Source of the DNA: Ridgeia piscesae
Lineage: Eukaryota > Annelida > Polychaeta > Sabellida > Siboglinidae
Length of the DNA stretch: 64,000 nt
NCBI GenBank assembly: GCA_025642075.2
Contig: JAODUO010001324.1
Coordinates: 199,501 to 263,500 of the forward strand
Reading direction: 5' to 3'
Shown: in pieces, positions 1-64,000 of the stretch
How positions within the stretch are numbered: the first letter of the stretch is position 1
Layout of the letters: the number at the start of each line of letters is the position of its first letter
Program-made: the position numbers and the translations under genes
The notes under the pieces: generated by a model
Databases searched by the model: none
What the model was told of the DNA's origin: nothing
Seen by the model: the letters and a program-made list of their open reading frames with translations, nothing else

Positions 1-971
1 TGTCATGCAATACCTTCCATGGTGTTGGCCTTCTGTCATGTAAGACCTGCCATGGTGTTGGCCTTCTGTCATGTAAGACCTACCATGGTGTTGGCCTTCT
101 GTCATGTAAGAGCAGCCAAGGTGTTGGCCTTCTGTCATGTAAGATCAGCCATGGTGTTGGCCTTCTGTCATGTAAGACCTTCCATGGTGTTGGCCTTCTG
201 TCATGTAAGATCAGCCATGGTGTTGGCCTTCTGTCATGCAAGACATACCATGGTGTTGGCCTTCTGTCATGTAAGACCTACCATGGTGTTGGCCTTCTGT
301 CATGTAAGAACTACCATGGTGTTGGCCTTCTGTCATGTAAGACCTACCATGGTGTTGGCCTTCTGTCATGTAAGACCAGCCATGGTGTTGGCCTGTCATG
401 TAAGACCAGCCATGGTGTTGGCCTTTTGTCATGTAAGACCTGCCATGGTGTTGGTCTTCTGTCATGCAAGACCTACCATGGTGTTGGCCTTCTGTCATGT
501 AAGACCTACCATGGTGTTGGCCTTCTGTCATGTAAGACCTGCCATGGTGTTGGCCTTCTGTCATGTAAGACCTGCCATGGTGTTGGCCTTCTGTCATGTA
601 AGACCTACCATGGTGTTGACCTTCTGTCATGCAAGACATACCATGGTGTTGGCCTTCTGTCATGTAAGACCTACCATGGTGTTGGCCTTCTGTCATGTAA
701 GACCTACCATGGTGTTGGCCTTCTGTCATGTAAGACATACCATGGTGTTGGCCTTCTGTCATGTAAGACCTACCATGGTGTTGGCCTTATGTCATGTAAG
801 ACCTGCCACGGTGTTGGCCTTCTGTCATGTTAGACCTACCATGGTGGTGACCGTCTGTCATGTAAGACCTACCATGGTGTTGACCTTCTGTCATGTAAGA
901 CCTACCATGGTGTTGACCTTCTGTCATGTAAGACCTACCACTATGTTAGCCTTGTGTCATGTAAGACCTAC
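1..971. repeat. 33-bp minisatellite, about 29 copies, copies of an exon end and 5' splice site
   Basis: The unit on the minus strand reads CATGACAGAAGGCCAACACC then ATG|GTAGGTCTTA. This is the end of the adjacent exon (CATGACAGAGAAGACCAACA, CTGTG|GTAGGTCTTA) with a few changes. Units nearest the exon are the most diverged, and the left ones are nearly uniform. The 332-codon and 183-codon ORFs here come from the 33-bp (3n) period and are not genes. Confidence 0.95.
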
Positions 972-62737
<61,766 letters not shown>

Positions 62738-62814
62738 CTGCAACAATCACACTCACCGTAGCCTGACAGCACTGCCAGGGCACTGTTCCAATGGACTTTT
62801 ACTACCAACAGTAA

Positions 62815-64000
62815 CTAGTACAGAGAGACAGAACCCGGTAGAGAAAGACAATACCTGGTGGAGAGAGGCAGTTCCCGGTAGAGAGAGACAGTACCTGGTA
62901 GAGACAGTACCTGGTAGAGACAATACCTGGTGGAGAGAGGCAGTTCCCGGTAGAGAGAGACAGTACCTGGTAGAGACAGTACCTGGTAGAGAGAGACAGT
63001 ACCTAGTAGAGAGAGACAGTACCTGGTAGAGAGAGACAGTACCTAGTAGAGAGGGACAGTACCTGGTAGAGAGAGACAGTACCTGGTAGAGAGAGACAGT
63101 ACCTGGTAGAGAGAGACAGTACCTGGTAGAGAGAGAGAGACAGTACCTGGTAGAGAGAGACAGTACCTGGTAGAGAAAGACAGTACCTAGTAGAGGGAGA
63201 CAGTACCTGGTAGAGAGACAGTACCTAGTAGAGAGAGACAGTACCTAGTAGAGAGAGACAGTACCTGGTAGAGAGAGACAGTACATAGTAGAGAGAGACA
63301 GTACCTGGTAGAGAGAGACAGTACCTAGTAGAGAGACAGTACCTAGTAGAGAGAGACAGTACCTAGTAGAGAGAGACAGTACCTGGTAGAGAGAGACAGT
63401 ACCTGGTAGAGAGAGACAGTACCTGGTAGAGAGAGACAGTACCTGGTAGAGAGAGACAGTACCTGGTAGAGAGAGACAGTACCTGGTAGAGAGAGACAGT
63501 ACCTGGTAGAGAGAGACAGTACCTGGTAGAGAGAGACAGTACCTAGTAGAGAGAGACAGTACCTGGTAGAGAGAGACAGTACCTGGTAGAGAGAGACAGT
63601 ACCTGGTAGAGAGAGACAGTACCTGGTAGAGAGAGACAGTACCTGGTAGAGAGAGACAGTACCTGGTAGAGAGAGACAGTACCTGGTAGAGAGAGACAGT
63701 ACCTGGTAGAGAGAGACAGTACCTGTAGAGAGAGACAGTACCTGGTAGAGAGAGACAGTACCTGGTAGAGAGAGACAGTACCTAGTAGAGAGAGACAGTA
63801 CCTGGTAGAGAGAGACAGTACCTGGTAGAGAGAGAGAGACAGTGCCTGGTAGAGAGAGACAGTACCTGGTAGAGAGAGACAGTACCTGGTAGAGAGAGAC
63901 AGTACCTGGTAGAGAGAGAGAGAGACAGTACCTGGTAGAGAGAGACAGTACCTGGTAGAGAGAGACAGTACCTAGTAGAGAGAGACAGTACCTGGTAGAG
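62815..64000. repeat. 20-bp minisatellite with acceptor/donor-like units, about 58 copies, runs off the window
   Basis: The minus-strand unit is GTACTGTCTCTCTCTACCAG. Each has an 11-base pyrimidine-rich run ending in CAG, directly followed by GTACTG. It lies in the intron upstream of the exon at 62605 and could be seeded by an upstream donor (CCAG|GTACTG) outside the window. Confidence 0.95.

Noticed and set aside
62738..62762. Donor-like GCTACG|GTGAGTG just before the C1 exon acceptor
   Set aside because: It would leave an intron of only about 22 bp, too short to splice.

Overview
The window is eukaryotic, from an animal and probably an aquatic invertebrate. Three things point to this: canonical GT-AG exons of a metazoan-type gene, CR1/L2-like LINEs and a hAT-like transposon, and very long introns full of minisatellites. 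There is no bacterial-style gene organisation. One gene runs through almost the whole window on the minus strand. It is a type II diacylglycerol kinase, the DGK delta/eta family (closest by eye to eta, DGKH). Its N-terminal exons (PH domain) lie beyond the right edge, and its C-terminal end (SAM domain) lies beyond the left edge.

Reading the minus strand from right to left, I place exons at 62605-62737 and 54730-54833 (first C1 zinc finger), 52385-52414 (core of the second C1), a frame-broken exon near 43509-43612 (start of the catalytic domain), 37221-37303, 36730-36838 and 34413-34552 (catalytic core with GGDGS and LGTGNDLAR), 33350-33502, 33008-33155, 31295-31610, 25825-26175 and 24412-24666 (linker), 18339-18368 (30-bp microexon), 16808-16925, 14707-14976, 13719-13764, 13247-13360 and 11748-11882 (accessory domain), 7644-7783, 6542-6653, 3146-3175 (30-bp microexon) and 972-1067. 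Reading phase is continuous across every junction except around the second C1 domain. There, about 30 residues on each side of the 30-bp exon cannot be found.

By my boundaries roughly 39 kb of the 64 kb is tandem repeat. The arrays (unit lengths 20-45 bp, up to about 200 copies) sit in the introns, and most begin at or beside a splice junction. In the clearest cases the unit is itself a copy of the exon edge plus its 5' or 3' splice site. The intron 26176-31294 consists entirely of two such arrays, one built from each flanking splice site, and the intron 11883-13246 looks the same. This pattern of splice-junction-seeded minisatellites is the most interesting thing in the window, and it also helped locate two microexons.

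Mobile elements are a plus-strand CR1-like LINE inside a 40-bp array (45507-48391, TSD ATTGT), a minus-strand L2/CR1-like LINE (about 18412-21870), a plus-strand LINE remnant inside a composite insertion (about 7900-11407), and a 2.1-kb hAT-like element (3753-5846) with an 8-bp TSD. A block at about 42950-43815 looks like low-quality or mis-assembled sequence. All ORFs longer than about 100 codons other than the LINE ORFs and DGK exons are by-products of repeat units.
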